Under the pieces are notes generated by a model that was not told where the DNA came from, did no database searches, and worked only from the letters and a program-made list of their open reading frames with translations. Position numbers and translations under genes: made by a program. From Myoxocephalus aenaeus (Eukaryota; Chordata; Actinopteri; Perciformes; Cottidae), in contig JBAMJR010000243.1 of NCBI GenBank assembly GCA_038501785.1, forward strand, positions 1,462,501 to 1,526,500: a stretch of DNA of 64,000 nt. Direction: 5' to 3'. The first letter of the stretch is position 1; every line of letters starts with the position of its first letter. Shown piece after piece: positions 36,500 through 49,651 of this stretch.

Positions 36500-37440
36500 T
36501 GCCTCATTTGGATATTCAAGCATAACATTTCAGACTTGTAATAATTGTCTTTATGTGAGTAATTAACTGGTGGTATGTTAGTTAATGTTTTCAAAATGTG
36601 TTTAATTTGACAAAACATCTCTTTAAAGGTCGTTTTCTCTGATTTAGATTTCTCTCAGGCTCCGATTCATAAATCTCCACTTCAGCAGCTCATACATCCA
36701 TCAAACTTTCAAAGGTTTCTACTGAGGGGTTTGCACATATATTATTCATAGCCTGTTTTATAGACATTTTATAGACATTTTATTACTAAAAACATGTAGA
36801 AAATGTATTATTTTATGGCTGTTGACAGTATTTTTGATACAAAGAGAAATCCATAATCCTTCTGTAAAAACCATTGACTTCACAAAATAAAGGAAACACA
36901 TTACAGAGAAAAAGTAATGCTTTTAAAGAATGAACGACGGGGCAGATGAGGGTTTAATCCATGCGTCTGATTGGCTAGTTACACATTAATTAATCATGTG
37001 AGCCCATAAAAACTCCACTGAAAGTAGGACCGAGGCTCGATGAATGCTTCTGTTTCACTGTTAGTGAGGGCCATTTCAACTCCTGGGATTAAAACACTTT
37101 TCTTTAGGCTCTTTCCAAGAGCAATAGATTCTAACTGAATAAAAACACTTTTAATAATAATTAAAAAAACACCCACAGAGTACCACAATTCAAAATGCTG
37201 TAAGTTTACAGATACAGGAAAACAAAAGACCATTTAGTATGAAACTGTCCTGTAAAACCTCACGTAGTTCTGAGTCTGTTAACACTAACATGATCTGGAT
37301 TACGTTTCAAAGTCCATAAAGTATGAAGAGTACAAAACCATTCAGATCACCAACATCCGCCTGCAGGTGAATAGAAACGGTGACAATACTTTCCCAGTAA
37401 AGATGCTGAGAAGGCGGGAAAAGACTTGACTTTTTTTAAA
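36500..37440. other. No recognised gene
   Basis: AT-rich sequence. Phrases at 36595-36790 (aaaacatctctttaaaggtc, tactgagggg) echo 9640-9790, so this is probably another dispersed repeat. Confidence 0.4.
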
Positions 37441-37449
37441 TTTATGCTC

Positions 37450-38107
37450 TACTTATGAAGAGTTTGTTGACCAAAAATGGCAAACACATATTTCCTCACC
37501 TTCCACCAGTTCATCCACAAATAGTTTGTATTTGTCTCTTTCCGTCTCCGCCTCATAAAGAACATTATGAAGCAACAGCTTCGCTGATAGTTTTCATAGT
37601 AGTTCCAAATCAAGACAGATTCTGGACAAAAACAACAAAAACAACAACAACAGGTGTTACATGTCTTAACTTCTGTGGACTGAAACCTCAGAGACGGATA
37701 TCTGAAAAACGTGTTCACAGAAACAAAACCATCCGCGTAGTGGAGACCACTCGAGCGAGGCGGGTTTTCTATGGAACTGTCCGTTATCGATCCAAGATAC
37801 ATCACAACTATTCCCCAAAACGACTCGCCCACGTCTCCCTGAATCCTTGAAGACTTACTTTTTGGCCTCCACGGTGAACAAAGACTCAAAAATAAGAAAG
37901 GGGTTTTCCTGGTGAGGTAAATGGAGGCTGCAGTTTCAAAACATCCGTTGACAAGCTCAAAGAAACAGGGAACATCTTGATGAATGGAAGTCAATGGGGG
38001 TCTTTGATTCTCTGTTCACCGTGGAGGCATTGGGATAAAACTATGTTTTCTTCAAGAATTCAAGGTGTACAAATGAACATGTTGTGGGTGAAGTATTCCT
38101 TTAACAT
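37450..38107 (-). repeat. Dispersed repeat with open frame
   Basis: Contains paired ctccacggtgaac motifs and ends gtgggtgaagtattcct, characteristic of a widespread fish repeat. The 181-codon - frame is therefore not called as a gene. Confidence 0.5.
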
Positions 38108-38109
38108 GT

Positions 38110-39040
38110 ACACTTTACACTGCCGACATACATTAGCATGATGTTTGAATTAAACCTTAAGAAACAGACGCCGACGCCTCAGTGTTGTTCATTCGCTCGG
38201 CCCGTGGAGCCCAGACGAGTTTCGGTCCCTGAGATTGAGCTCCTGGCCGGGACGGCGTGGCTGAGACACGGCAGCTGCCCCGTTAGTCGTCCTTTAGCTC
38301 ACTGCTGACGTGTGAGAAAGGGCTCATGCGTATTGAACGTTCCCGTCACGTCCGTCCATCCCGAACCAACACATGGCATCAAAAACACACAACAAACTAG
38401 TTCAGAAGAATTACAATTTTCTTTCTTCTTAAAAAAAAAAAAAAAAACATTATCTAAAGATCAGACTTTTGGCAGCAGGAACCTTTTCAGATGTTTTATA
38501 CCAACTTAAGCGACAAACAAACTCTTTAAATTCACATTTATAAAACAAACCTCAACCGTCTTCTGCTAGTCAAAGCTGATGCACACATTTGTGGGAAAGA
38601 AAGAGAGGAAAAGAAAAAGAGGTACAGTTCATCCTTTTAGGAAATGCACTTGTTGACTTTCTTTCCGAGCGAGAGATGATCATAGAGTAATGCTAAGCTA
38701 GCAAAACCGCGTGCTGACTCGGGGTGTGTACTCACACTATTTCTATTTGAACGTCCCAATCTCTGAAAGAAAGCAAATAAGTGGAATTGCCGAAGATTTG
38801 ACACAAAACTAAAACCGCATTTGCGACTTGTAGAAGCCGATAAAGTGGCGACAGAAGGACTGGGAGGCAGCGGTGCAGTTTCTCACCGACATTTACAACT
38901 GGATTCATCCCAACATTACATTATTATTGCTCTGACTACATTACAAAGGAACGTGAACGCTGCCCCATGACGAACCTCGTGGAGTGATGACTGACGGCGG
39001 TTCGGACCGATGGAAACGTTTGAGTCGCTGACCTCCGTGA
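38110..39040. other. No recognised gene
   Basis: Nothing supportable beyond a poly(A) run at 38430-38446. Could belong to the pias2 3' flank. Confidence 0.35.
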
Positions 39041-39048
39041 GCACAGAC

Positions 39049-39186
39049 AGGCTGTCAGCCCACTAGTCTGTCAGCCCACAAGTCTGTCAGTCCACAAGTC
39101 TGTCAGCCCACAAGTCTGTCAGCCCACAAGTCTGTCAGCCCACAAGTCTGTCAGTCCACAAGTCTGTCAGCCCACTAGTCTGTCAG
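39049..39186. repeat. 16-bp minisatellite
   Basis: About nine units of tctgtcagcccacaag with c/t and a/t variants. Confidence 0.92.
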
Positions 39187-39399
39187 CGAGGCCGTCCTAC
39201 TCCTAACCGTCTCTCACGAGAGCGGTGAGTCCGAGCTCTGCCTCCGTCCGGCCTGAAGAGGTTCGGCTCAACCGGCTGAAGTCAGACTCACATGGATGTG
39301 CAAAGTAAACAAATTGGTATAAATGAGCAGTTCAATGTCCGAAATATTGTCCGAAACACTGGAGCAACAAAATAAAAGTATAACAGATATTTAACTACA

Positions 39400-39757
39400 C
39401 CAAGGCTAAAATACCAGGGATTTAGGACTAAACCAAAGCTAAAATACTTGGTTTTATTGGACCAAACCCAGGCTTAAACAGCAGTGAATATTTGACTAAA
39501 CCAAGTCAAAAACACGAGGGAAGTATTTGACTAAACCAAGGCTTAAACACTGGGGAAACGTTGACTAAACCAAGACTTAAACACTGGGGAAACGTTGACT
39601 AAACCAAGGCTTAAACACTGGGGAAACGTTGACTAAACCAAGGCTTAAACACTGGAGAAACGTTGACTAAACCAAGGCTTAAACACTGGGGAAACGTTGA
39701 CTAAACCAAGGCTTAAACACTGGAGAAACGTTGACTAAACCAAGGCTTAAACACCAG
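39400..39757. repeat. 34-bp minisatellite
   Basis: Units of actaaaccaaggcttaaaca then ctggggaaacgttg, clean from 39530, degenerating to the left. Confidence 0.92.
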
Positions 39758-40115
39758 GTAATCTTGTTCTACACCGAGGTGAAATCACACAGGAATATGG
39801 ACCAAAGACAGACAGATTCTGGTCTGATCTAATGAGGTTAAAGTACTGTACGTACGACAGCACACACGAATATTTCACAAATATTGAAGTTAAGAGAACT
39901 TCCAAAGAAACATACCTGGATACAGTTTTTAACATGAAAGTGTTCAGGTCATTAAAGTGCTCATGTATACCAATTTGAGTGCTTTTAGGTAAAAAACTAA
40001 ATAAAATCAACACGGCAAGTACACGTAGTCCGCACTGTAAAAAGGCCACAGGAAACCGGCCCGGAGGTCCAGTGAGACTCAGTCTAGTCTCGGTCTAGAC
40101 TCAGTCTAGTGAGAC

Positions 40116-40352
40116 TCAGTCCAGTGAGATGATGTCCGACATGCCGCCGTCCGGCCCGCCCCCCGTGAGGACCCGGGTCTCGTGGAGGGCGGCGGCGTGT
40201 CCGGCGGCGTCGTAGTGGCCGCTGGAGGAGGAGACCAGGGCCGAGCTGGTGCTGGCCGCCGCCGTGCTCTGCATGCTGCTCTGCATGCTGCTCTGCATGC
40301 TGCTCTGCATGCTGCTCGTCAGGTTGTCCAAGAACATCTGAGGCCGGTAATG
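40116..40352 (-). CDS. pias2: pias2 last exon (C-terminus)
   Basis: The acceptor is tgttcccctcag. It encodes HYRPQMFLDNLTSS, then tandem MQSS units, a Ser/Ala-rich stretch and the conserved terminal DIISLD before TGA. The 12-bp coding repeat at 40267-40314 expands MQSS relative to what I recall of other vertebrates. No poly(A) signal was identified with confidence in the downstream 3 kb. Confidence 0.92.
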   Translation of the reverse strand, partial: HYRPQMFLDNLTSSMQSSMQSSMQSSMQSTAAASTSSALVSSSSGHYDAAGHAAALHETRVLTGGGPDGGMSDIISLD

Positions 40353-43300
40353 CTGAGGGGAACAAGGAGATCAGAACCCGTTGGTGTGCACGAATATCTG
40401 AACAATTAGTCCAACATGTTGAATCGAAAAGTCATGGAAATCCATTGGTCAGAATGTGTATGACCCCTGCGTTAACGTTACCAGACGCCATTGGCTGACT
40501 GGTCACCTGCGCAAATTCCGTAACTGTAACGCTGGCCCCGCCCTCGTGGGGAGCTGCACTTATGTGATTGGTTGAAAATCAGGGCGACATCTGATTGGCT
40601 ACAGATGAAAAAAAATTATTTGCGAATCCAAAGCACGGCAGGGGAGTCTCAAAAAAAGCCACTCGTAAATGTGAAGCTTTTCAAAACAAATGCAGTGCGA
40701 CCCACAAATAAATCCACAAATTGCACAAATACATACAGATGCAGAAATATGTGATTATTTTTTTACATTTATATAAATCATTGGAATGTATTTGTAAATC
40801 CTTCTGTGTACATTTGTAAATTGAATATATTTGTGAATCTTTCTGTGTGCATTTGTCATTATTGAGACTGAACTAACCCCATACCGTAGGTCAGTGTCTC
40901 TCGGAGCGAATCCCTTATAGGAAACAGTCTGAATTTCACTTTTAAATGTCCATTCCCTCACTAAAACTATTTAAACAGATATGGTGAGTCTACGTTAAGC
41001 AGCTGACAGACATCATGCAGCTATCGACACAAACATACCTGAGGATCTGCTTGAATTAAGGAAAACAAATCCAAACCTAAAGGTAGAAACAGAAAACAGA
41101 TCATTACACAGTGATGGCTGCAGTGCTCACAGTTAGCCCCCGTCCCGGTGACTCACTCTGCATGTCTGTGGGGATGCTGGCCAGCGTGGACGGGTGGAAG
41201 GGGACGGCGTAGTCGGCGAGCGTGGAGGTCAGATAAGACGGGTCCAGGGCCGGGACGCTCGGCACGCGACCCGTGGGCTGGTAGGTCAGCACTCTGAGAG
41301 GAGAAATGCAAAGGACAGCAGGCCGTTACTAGAACGGAGTCTCGCAGCAAACATTCAACACAGAACAGACAAAAAGAAAACCAGCTAAAGGGTGGAACGC
41401 ACCCCCGATTGTCTTCACACGTATTTAAAAGTTGCTCAATTTTCGCCCAATTTATTTGCAAATTCACAAAGCTCAGCACGAATGGCAGAGAGTTGTAACT
41501 CAAACTCAGAAATACCATGTTCTGAATGCGGAGGAGTGATGTAGAGGCGTCTCTGGTAGCTATAGCAACCTGTCAATCACTGTGTAGCCCTGCCCTAAAA
41601 CATACTTTACAGGGTTCATACACATCCTGACCAATGGATCCATGACTTTTCCATGACTTTAAACCAAATGTCCATGAGCAAACATTTAGTGAAATCTGGG
41701 TGTAAACAGTAAAAAGTGAGTAAATGTAGTATTTAAACTAACAATGAGAATACAAAGCATACAGTAAACCTTAAATGACTCAAATGAATGAGACAATAGT
41801 TTGATTAAAAGAATAAACATTTATATAGATGCCTGTATGTATGCCTGCTTATATTCTGAGTCTTTCTTTTAAAAGCATATTCATTATTTCAAACTCAGCG
41901 TAAATGAACGACATGAACACATATATATATATATATATATACACAATATAACACATTTACATGACTCTTACTAAACTTTGGGGATTTTATTTGTTTCAAG
42001 GACTTTTCCAGGCCTGGAAATAACCATTTTAAAATTCCATGACTTTTCCAGGTTTTCCATGACGTAAGAACCCTTCTTTAGCATACGCCCCCGAAGCTGC
42101 TTTATGGTCTGTTTGACTCTAAATGGACCATCATTTACTGAATGAACATCTCATAGAACACATGTTCTCACATGTTTCACGGTAATAGAAAACCCAGACT
42201 GGAGCATTGTGCGTATCCTAGACCGCTGTGATGAAGTCACAACTTGACAAAGTGTCGTTGTTTTTAGGAACTCGTCGGGGTCGTGGCCGGCTCACCCCTT
42301 CGTGTGCATCTCCTCATTCTTGCAAATGTAAACGCAGCGTTTCTTCAGCGGAGGGTCCGAGTCCTCTTCGTCGGAGGAGGACGAGGAGCTCTCCAGGGTC
42401 AGGTCGATCACGTCGGCCTTCTTGGCGGCGCTGGGCTCCGTGGAATGGGACGTCGCCGACGACTGGCGTGAAGGAGCCGAGGCTGCAAGACAAGAAGGAG
42501 CGTGTCACCCGTCTGGCTCAGTCGTGTGTTGTTGTTTGTTTTGTGGACAAGAAGAAGACATGTCAGGCTTTAATAAACACACACAATATTTGTGTGTATC
42601 GCGGTGTAGTTTTGAAGCAGAGACGGCATACATCACAGTATATTCATTTTTTTCAAAAAATGTCAATTTAAATATAGATTCTGAAGGGGAAGAGCACTGT
42701 ATGGTCTAATGTCAATGTATCTTTGATTTTTAATGAAATACTCGCTTTGATAGTAGTTTCAATGATGGATGATAGAAGCTGCTTAGATTTAGTGTCACAA
42801 AGTCAAACAGGTCATAATTCCTTCTCCAATATCGATTTTATAATGCTGTGAAAACATCTTCAAATAGCGTAGAGCTTGAAGCTCCGTCAGCTGTTTTCCA
42901 GGGCAGACTGTACACAGCAGTTCTCTCTAAACAGTCTACACCTCCACCGCTGGTTGGTGGGACCGGTTCAGAAGTTGCCCAGGCAACCACACGATGTACT
43001 TACTCTCCATTTTTGGAAGCGACTGAGAGGAGACTTTGACGGCCTCTTTCTTTGGTCTCATGGGACACCAGGTTCCGTCCTCCTGGAACTTGATTTCATC
43101 CACATCGGAGCAGTCGTTCAGGATCTCCAGGAACAATCTGCACAGGGCGAGACACGTGGATGCAATGAGATCACGAGCATGTGTTCAGGTCAGAGCGTCT
43201 CAAGACCGCGAGCAGCGATTAAAGACTTCAAGTTCTCTGTGAATATGAATATGCACTAGGAATCTCCAAGTTGATTTGTTTCAAACCCTATATCTACTGT

Positions 43301-46300
43301 TTAATAAGTATTTATTCCAAAACCTTTAATAGTGGGTACGTCTGATACTGAGCTCTATAGTTAAAATATAGAAAACTAAACGAGTTGAGAAACTGTGCGT
43401 TTCACTAAATGTTAGGATGAAGAATGAGACTATGCTACCAGACCAAAGGCATTAGTGATGAGTACAATAATACAAAAGTATGCATTTAATATGTTTCGTA
43501 TCTAAATGGTTCTGTTGTACACTATAGCACGTATTAAACATGTCTATTCCGCACAACGTGATTGGCTCACACCTTTATTCACGGCGCGAAAACAGTTTGG
43601 GAAAAATATATTGACGTGCAAATGAATCTCAGGAGAAACCCTGCATTCTTTCACATTCTGAAGGAACAGCTGCGCCACAGAGCGCCGGCAGGTCTTTGGT
43701 TGACGTGATGTCGGCTGCACTGACCCGTCGATGATGAGACTCTCGTACGCGGCCTTCTTGTCGCACACCGGGCAGATCCAGGTGGGCTTCTTCTCGTTCA
43801 TCTGCAGGTAGAGGGCGGCGTCGAAACACTGCAGGTGAGAGCAGGTCACCGCCCGGCACGGCACCGTCAGCCGCATCTTCCCCAGCTGAGGGGTCGAAAG
43901 CACAGCGAGGTTCGGTCACAGCCAGACACACAGAAACATGAAGCAGTAGATTCACCGGCAGATGTGGAGCCGTGTAAAACCTCAGTTAACAAACTCGACA
44001 TCATCCAAGTCTCCTCATCCAGTCGTGTCTCACATGCAGCCTGGCTAAGACATCTCTATTTAAAAGGGTGAATTTGTGAATTGTGTTTGTAATGAACACT
44101 ATTATGAGTGGCTTCATTTACGTAAACACAACTTTACATAATTCAATTCAGTTCAGTTTATTTTGTATAGCCCAACATCACAAATACAAGTTTGCCTCGG
44201 AGCGCTTTACAATCTGTACACATAACATCCCTGTCCTGGGACCTCACATCGGATCAGGAAAAACTCCCCTAAAAAGATAGTAAAAACCCTTTCACAGGGA
44301 AAAAAGGGAAGAAACCTGAGGGAGAGCAACAGAGGAGGATCCCTCTCCCCGGATGGACAGAAGCAATAGATGTCATGTGACCAGAATGAATAGCGTAACA
44401 GAGTTACAGCACATTACATGAATATGACAGAAATTATTCATGTAATGAGTAGTATACGTATGGACCATGATCCAGATTAATTTACCGGACACATGAGTGA
44501 GACCCGAAGGCTCGTCGTAGCCACCTCGCTGTCTGGATCTGCCGTCAGCTTCTCTTTAACTGGAACACAGCACGTAGAGGAAAGATTGATTAAAAACAAT
44601 ACGGCAAAACTAAATCAAAATAGAAACTCACAGTTCTGTGAACCTGACGTCACCAAGAGGCCCGCGTCTTTTGTATTTCCCGGTCAAAAGACCGGTCTTC
44701 AGAAATAAAAGTCCCCCGTTTAATTTGCCGCTTGCTCTTCCTACCCGCAGTATTAGCAGACTCGTTTCATTAGAGAATAGTCGCTAAAAGAGCTCAGCTA
44801 ATTCGGGAATAAACACATTTTCCTATAAATTCTTCCTACATTTTTTGTTCCCAATTATTTAGCTATTTAGACGTTTTATTTTGGAGCAGCAAAAATCGAG
44901 AAATGTTGGGTGTTCATCTGCACCCACGGGTTATGTCTCCATTCAAATCCTGTCTGGGTCTTGAGTCCAGCTGGTATCAGGTCAGCTTTTCTTTTACAGG
45001 TACATGCACAGGTATATTTTGGGGATTTGGGGAGCTTACAGACAGTTTACGAGAGTGGAAAGCCGTGTGACCTGATTTCTCAAATGCCAGCTGGATTTCC
45101 CCTGGAGATCTTTTCTTTAGCCATGTATACCTGTAAACGGGATTTCTAGTTGACTTGTTAGATGCGAGAATGAACCTGTAAAAGATCTCAGACCAGGAGC
45201 GTGTCGCTGAGCCGTCACACGTATTTTCTGTGCGACTAGAAGTCTGAATTTCGGTTTTCATAGTAAACAGATACTCGTGTACTGTTTCACGACTAAACCT
45301 AAAATAAGTAAGGAATACACGAGGGATTCAAATGTCAGGCATGAAAACAGGTCAGGGGTGAAAAAGGTGAGAAGGATATTACCCCTCTAGGGGGTCCGGG
45401 GGCATGCTCCCCCGTAAGAAACATTTTTAATATTCCATATTTTAAAGCATCAATCTGATGCATTTTGAGATGCATTTTTTGCCAACCTGGGGAGAGCTGG
45501 AGAAACTTAACTTCAGCCATGAGTCAAAAATGATTATGGCCTCCTTACTAAGTATTATGCAAGCCATTTCATGCCAGCCTGTCACTGGTCTAACATTTAC
45601 AGTATATGAGGCACAATGTGGTAAGGGAGAGCATGGCTGCCTTTGTTAGCATCATTTATATCTTTGATGCAGAGAATGCATCTGGTGAATCCCTGCCTGT
45701 TGATTTTGGAGAATACATCTCCTAGATGAAAGGACACCTCTTGCCCTTTTATTGAGACCTTGCCTTCCAGTTTTAGCCACGACCAGTTCCAGCTGCATTT
45801 CAATCCAGCTGTTTAACAATGGCTGCATCCTTCTCCCCTAACACACTCATGCTGCAAAAATAATGTTTGTATTAGTGTTAACTTCTAGTTTAGCCTTATT
45901 CAGACCTGCCAACCTTGATATGTTTTGCGTACCGACGAGGGGGGGATGGGAATTGACGACTAATAGGGGACAAGTCATTAAATACTCGTCATGCATTATA
46001 TTGCATTGCATATAATGTGTGCTGGTCAACTAGTCTAAAATTAATTTTAGACTAATTTTTACCAGCGTACTTTGACGTCAAAATGCGTATCCGCTACGCA
46101 AATTGCGTACAGGTTGGCAGGTCTGCTTATTGATAGAACGGTGGACCACTTTACCTTCTGCCTTGTCAGTCCCCTCACCTCAAAATCTGCCTCCTCAAAA
46201 ACGGTAGCGTTAGCTAATAATTTTCCACCGGAGCTTTAGCTAGCTGGCTAACGTTGCGTTCTCTCCTGCTGTGTTCAATGTGTTCACTCGCGCTCCCTTC

Positions 46301-48137
46301 TGGCACGCGCACCTGTTCGCAGTTCACTAAATATAAATACCCCCCCCAAAAAATTGTTCTCATCGAATCCACACGATTCACGTAGGTCACCTATTTTGGT
46401 TTCAAAACGGCGAATTTCACCGAAAGGTGAGGGATTTTCATGTCTGAAATGTGTCTCGCATCCAGAGTGTGTTTAGATGGTTTCATCCTGATTACATTTA
46501 CACCTGGTATTAAAAGGAGCCGTGTAGGATTCGGTGCCATCTAGTGGCGAAGTTGCAGATTGCGTGCGACTGAACGCCCCTGTGCTCACCCCTCCCTTTC
46601 CAGGTGTGTCGCAAGAACTACGGCGTCCTTCAGGTAATGCAAGAACGCAAACGGCTCTCTAGAGGCCACGGTTTTGTTTGTCCTGTAGACACAAAACGCG
46701 GCGGACTCCGTGAAGAGGACACAGGTGTCTTGTGGTAGGTAAACATTCAGGTAAATGTTTTGGATTTAAAACGACCTCAAGATTCTAATGAGCAACACTG
46801 AAGCTCACAGTGGTTACTGTAGTTACTTAGTGCTCTGGAGTGGTCCGGGTTTCTGATGCCCTTCATCCTCAGCCTCTGCAGGAGCAGTGGAGACGTCAGC
46901 TGCCTCACCAGGTACACAGACATGGAATAGGTCTGAGAAAACAACCACATGATGTTGAGCACAGGGAAAGAAAAGAGAGAAGAAGGAAAAAGGTTGATGT
47001 TCTCACTTTGCCGATTTCAGGTGCCCATGTCACTGAGATCTGATTGGGAACCGCGGAGGAGAGCCGGACGAGGGAGGTGATGTTCAGAGGTCTTCCCGGT
47101 CGCTTCTGCTCCACGCCGTGTTTGGGCGGTGGTGCGTAACCCTGCGGGAACAAAACGCTCCGTTAGCGTCTTCGTGGTTGAGTCGAGGATTGGCTTCTTA
47201 TTGGGACTGTTCTGGAGTGAAACTAGCACTTACTGGCAAAGGAAAAAGTTTCCCATTAACCTTTATACAAAGACTGTTTGGGTAGTTATCCTCTTGAGGG
47301 CAACTTGTCTCTGACAAGCAAAACCTGACGACACAAAAAAATTTAAATATTTAAAGAACACGACTATAGAAAATATTAAGCAGACTCTTCACTAATATAA
47401 AAAGGAATACGTGTAGATTTACGTGGCAAGAGTGTAAATAAAAGTCACCAAAACATTTATCATAGTTATTGTAGTGCTATTTTTAGAACCAACATTTCCC
47501 CTATTTACAGAATATATTTAGTTTTAATAAAATGATGGCAAAAGGTGGTGAAACATTGGAGTCATCACCAAAACATGAATCAAGTTATTTAATATGATCG
47601 AGTTTCATTCGAATGAGTTTATTAAAGTTACTGCACGGCACTTTAATTTTGTGTGGACTCTGGCGGGCCCCTGTGGTGTTTCAGAGTCAAGCTTTAAAAA
47701 TAACTATAAATAAATATCAATCATCACTCTGATGGGCTCATTTACTCATGTAGGTATAAAGAGGCATCCGGTTTCATAACCCGTTAAAAGTTCCTTTAGT
47801 CACTCAAATTGTATTTTGTTTTCTTTTAGATTAGCTAAGAGTCTCCAGATGTAATATTTACAGGACAGAAAACCCTGAAGATTCTCACCTCATTTGAATC
47901 TGAACCATATAGTCCCTTCTTCCACCGGGTAGAAAGTCCCTGTAAACAAACCAGGTTGAACATGCTAAACGTGTTTATAATGTACATCACAGACGTGGGC
48001 GTGTTTTTCCTCCTACCTGGAGATGCACACTTCACGGACCTGCTGTGGCGTCAAGGCAAAGATGAAGTATTTTTCTTGGTGGTACCTCTGTGCAGGACTC
48101 GCTCCTGGAAACACAAATGCTGACTGAGTGCTGCTGG

Positions 48138-48183
<46 letters not shown>

Positions 48184-49040
48184 TACAATGTACAATGTAC
48201 CATGACCACGTTTTCATTATTGACCCATCATCCTACATATGAACGTGATCAGTTTTTACATCATGGACTTATCGTGAGATATATGGACACGGTTTTGCCC
48301 GTTTGTCTTTACAAGCGTGTTTGTTTGAAAAAGAACGTCACCAACATTTTATCCAACATGATGCCAGCATTACCAGCAGGGTTTTCTCTACCATTAGATC
48401 ACACGGGCAGAGCCTGATAGTCCATTTAATCTAATGTTTTGGTTGTGTAGAAAGGATATTGTCTTTTTTTCATATTCCAATGTGTGTGTATTTTTTGCCT
48501 TTTTGAAAGGGCGTACATTATTATGCTATCACATTATCATTATATGAGTAGCATAAAATGGTGTTTTAATTACAATACTATTGTTTATTGTATTTATTCC
48601 TGGGACGAGTACAAATGCAGTTATTGTGACAGATATGGGATGGATGGTAGGACTGGGAAGCGTTCACGTCAAAGATGGTGTTGGACGACAGAGTCGGTCA
48701 TGTAAAGAGTGAAATACTGTTTATTAACAATTTATCTGCCTATCCAATACATGTTGGGTATAATTTCATTGAACGACAGACATTGGCTGATCTGAGGCGT
48801 CCATATCTGTTGGGTTTTCAGTCACTTCATTATGACTAAGTTGCAACTTGGAAGTTGATGCGAAAGCTATTTACAAGTTAGAAACTCACATGGGACATGG
48901 AATAATCCATCAGACAGTTCTTGGCTGCATTGAAAAGCATGATATCTTGTTATCATGTTAACCTTAAATATTGTAGTGTGTGTTTTTAATTTAACTACAC
49001 CCCACCCAAGGGGGCAAACTTAGAGTTACATAACTGTTAA

Positions 49041-49113
<73 letters not shown>

Positions 49114-49602
49114 CTAAACTTGAAGGCTTGATTAGGACGTCCAGCACGTCGTAGAAAGGCAGCGGCTTCATCTGCACGTCGGGGTGGACGGGGGGGACGA
49201 GCGGCGCCGGCTCCTGGAGATTCATGCTGGTGTCGGTGTCGTGCCACACAAGACCGTTTCACCAGTCAACGGGCTGAAGTCTGCATTACAGGATTACTCC
49301 TGCGATCAGAGACACGAGTCAGTGTTTCCCCCACCGTTATAATAGGGGGGCGGGGCGCCCCCCTGAAGAAACCCCCCGCCCCCATGTAATTTTCTCGATA
49401 GTCGTCATTTAAGTTTCTCTTTCCTAGAACCGGTCTACACCTTGTTCTGTTATTAAACTAAACGGCCGTATTTTATTGATCTTATCCACACACAGCTTGT
49501 CATTTCTGTCTCTACATGGTCGCGTTAACACTTCTCCTCTGCTCTGCATCGCGCACAGCGGAGTTCCGCCCCGATGCGCACAGACACACAGGTGAGCACT
49601 GA

Positions 49603-49651
<49 letters not shown>

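Noticed and set aside
37449..37994. 181-codon - frame
   Set aside because: Sequence resembles a widespread fish repeat (paired ctccacggtgaac), no recognisable protein family.
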